A DNA stretch of 64,000 nucleotides, from contig CBDHEM010000069.1 in the NCBI GenBank assembly GCA_965261955.1, positions 1,364,001-1,428,000 on the forward strand, read 5' to 3'. The stretch comes from JABAAI01 sp965261955 (GTDB taxonomy: Bacteria > Spirochaetota > Leptospiria > Leptospirales > Leptonemataceae). Under the pieces are notes generated by a model that was not told the origin of the DNA, did not search any database, and saw only the letters and a list, made by a program, of their open reading frames with translations. The translations under genes were made by a program, and so were the position numbers. This document shows positions 62,726 to 64,000 of this stretch, one piece after another (the stretch's first letter is position 1; each line of letters opens with the position of its first letter).

Positions 62726-63493
62726 ATGAGTGAGAATATGAAGAAGAATGATTCTTTTTTCAATTTTGCACATAGTATTTTTGTATGGATTATAAGTTTT
62801 TTATTTCTGATTTGTAGTTACGTGTTAATTTTTTTTTATAGAGACCCCATCTTGAGAATTTTTCCTAGGTATGCACAGGTTTATTCTTATTATTTTCGTG
62901 TATTATTTTTCCTTATAGGAATTCGCGTACAAATTAGCGGGCAAACGTATTTATATGAAAATAAAAAATATATTGTTTTTTCCAATCATGGAAGTCTGCT
63001 GGATATCCCAGTCATGTATATTACACTAAAGAGGAAGATGATTTGGCTTGCTAAAAAGGATTTATTTTCTGTACCGATCTTGGGTAATCTTCTAAAAAAG
63101 CAGGAAGCTATTGCTGTTGAACGTGAAACGATAGAGGGCGGCTGGAAAGCCATGGTGAGTCTTTATAAAAAAATTAAGGGGTGTAATGATCCTGTTTGCA
63201 TTTTCCCAGAAGGGACTCGTAGTCATCCTTCTGGAAGGATGCGGCCGTTTAAGGAAGGAAGCTTTTCCATGGCCTTATTTAGCAAGTCAATCATCCAACC
63301 TATTACAATCCAAGGTAGCAATAATTTGATGTACCCTCAGAAAAAGAATCGTATACAGCGCATTCGTTCCGGTCGTATTGTTGTTACCATTCACCCTCCC
63401 TTATATCCAAAGGATTATGCTGATAAGACGGCAGATCAGCTTAGTGATCATGTGAGAGAAGTGATTATGTCTTCGCTCAGTTTTTCAGAATAG
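62726..63493 (+). CDS. plsC: 1-acylglycerol-3-phosphate O-acyltransferase (PlsC-like)
   Basis: This 255-aa enzyme acylates lysophosphatidic acid in phospholipid synthesis. The N-terminal TM helix (~15-40) precedes the catalytic HX4D motif (His88-GSLL-Asp93). The phosphate-binding motif is FPEGTRSHPSGRM (~150), followed by KSIIQPITIQG. It is coupled to the ferredoxin gene (6-bp gap). Length is typical of bacterial PlsC. Confidence 0.92.
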   Translation: MSENMKKNDSFFNFAHSIFVWIISFLFLICSYVLIFFYRDPILRIFPRYAQVYSYYFRVLFFLIGIRVQISGQTYLYENKKYIVFSNHGSLLDIPVMYITLKRKMIWLAKKDLFSVPILGNLLKKQEAIAVERETIEGGWKAMVSLYKKIKGCNDPVCIFPEGTRSHPSGRMRPFKEGSFSMALFSKSIIQPITIQGSNNLMYPQKKNRIQRIRSGRIVVTIHPPLYPKDYADKTADQLSDHVREVIMSSLSFSE

Positions 63494-63568
63494 AAATATG
63501 AAAAGGAAAATTTATATATGGTAGAGCGTCTCACTTTTACTTTGCCAATGAGATAGTCTTTTGAAAAC

Positions 63569-64000
63569 GTGAAAGCTTTTTTATTTGCAGCCGGTTTTGG
63601 CCGACGTATGGGGCATTTAACACACTCTTGTCCTAAGCCTCTTTTAAATGTAGGACAGCTTCCTATGATTGCCTACTCTCTTTTTACTTTTTATCTTTGG
63701 AAAATTGAATTCCTAGTGATTAATTTACATTACCATGGTGATGCCATTCGTAATTATTTAATAAATTTTCCTCATTTCCCTATATTTTTTTCTGAAGAAA
63801 AAGATATCTTGGAGACAGCTGGTGGTATACGAAAAGCGATCGGCCCGTTTTTTTCTTTTACGGATAAAATTATTATTCTCAATTCAGATCTGATTTTATT
63901 TCCTAAAGACTGCGACAAACCCAATCCTAAATTTTTGGCTACATCTTCTAGTTGCTTATTTCTTCAAAAAGTAGTTTCAAAAGACATATATGAAAAGACA
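63569..64000 (+). CDS. sugar-phosphate nucleotidyltransferase, partial
   Basis: The frame opens after TAG (63554) and starts at GTG 63569; it runs to the window end without a stop, so the 3' part is missing. The visible 144 residues contain FAAGFGRRMGHLTHSCPKPL (the GXGXRM...KP nucleotide-binding motif), then LETAGGIRKA and LNSDLILFP (metal-binding Asp). These fit MurNAc-1-phosphate uridylyltransferase (MurU) or a mannose-1-phosphate guanylyltransferase. The sugar cannot be assigned. Confidence 0.8.
   Translation, partial: MKAFLFAAGFGRRMGHLTHSCPKPLLNVGQLPMIAYSLFTFYLWKIEFLVINLHYHGDAIRNYLINFPHFPIFFSEEKDILETAGGIRKAIGPFFSFTDKIIILNSDLILFPKDCDKPNPKFLATSSSCLFLQKVVSKDIYEKT

Noticed and set aside
1..64000. 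Prophage or integrative element with att sites
   Set aside because: No integrase, phage structural gene or direct-repeat boundary was seen; the mobile DNA is IS- and MITE-type only.

Overview
The window looks like chromosome of a low-GC (roughly 37-40 % by eye) spirochaete close to Leptospirales. The support is a periplasmic core flagellin (FlaB, 14952-15800 minus), a protein resembling the Leptospira flagellar-coiling protein FcpA (54197-55153 minus), a PTPS-III-type pterin enzyme (40247-40729), spirochaete-style relaxed lipoboxes, a cyclic-nucleotide/patatin protein, and LPS-type genes (LptF/G permease, GT9). No rRNA, tRNA or CRISPR array was recognised. All calls were made by reading the sequence; no search was run.

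Layout. 0-7 kb: lipoproteins including an M48 metalloprotease, then a minus-strand TolC/RND efflux pair. 7-9 kb: atpD-atpC, detached from the other ATP synthase genes. 9.2-14.3 kb: a 950-aa acidic protein whose centre is about 470 residues of Asp/Met hexads, followed by a GAF / degenerate-GGDEF protein. 15-19 kb: flaB, an LptF/LptG permease and a divergent heptosyltransferase. 19.7-29.5 kb: housekeeping genes (Tas-like reductase, M50B-like, YHS, YIP1, surE, TPR, M15 peptidase, argC, recA, AI-2E exporter). 30.3-31.9 kb: a DUF2079 membrane protein. 32.1-38.2 kb: a rearranged type I restriction locus made of repeated blocks (hsdS 3' tail, FRG/TPR gene, hsdR start). 38.2-50.2 kb: cobalamin adenosyltransferase, tmk, PTPS, lipoproteins, glycosyltransferase, gltA, ParB-like and patatin genes. 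50.5-54 kb: IS3 and IS30 debris around an intact-looking type II restriction-modification pair. 54-64 kb: FcpA-like, SixA, DinB, glycosyltransferase, M16-like, RNase Z-like, methyltransferase, polyferredoxin and PlsC genes, and a nucleotidyltransferase cut by the window end.

Mobile DNA. Three families recur. The first is a ~106-bp MITE-like palindrome with GGGACTGTTGCAAAA-type ends, with at least seven copies or fragments, one of which forms the 3' end of tmk. The second is an IS3-family element, seen only as ends, orfA pieces or an internally deleted 332-bp form. The third is IS30, whose ends flank the type II R-M pair.

The most unusual content is (a) the tandemly rebuilt type I R-M/FRG/TPR locus, in which 102-bp TPR units are present in 9, 11, 19 and 2 copies in four neighbouring genes or pseudogenes, with hsdS/hsdR microhomology junctions and an IS3 end fused in frame; and (b) the Asp/Met hexad repeat protein beside the GAF/pseudo-GGDEF gene.
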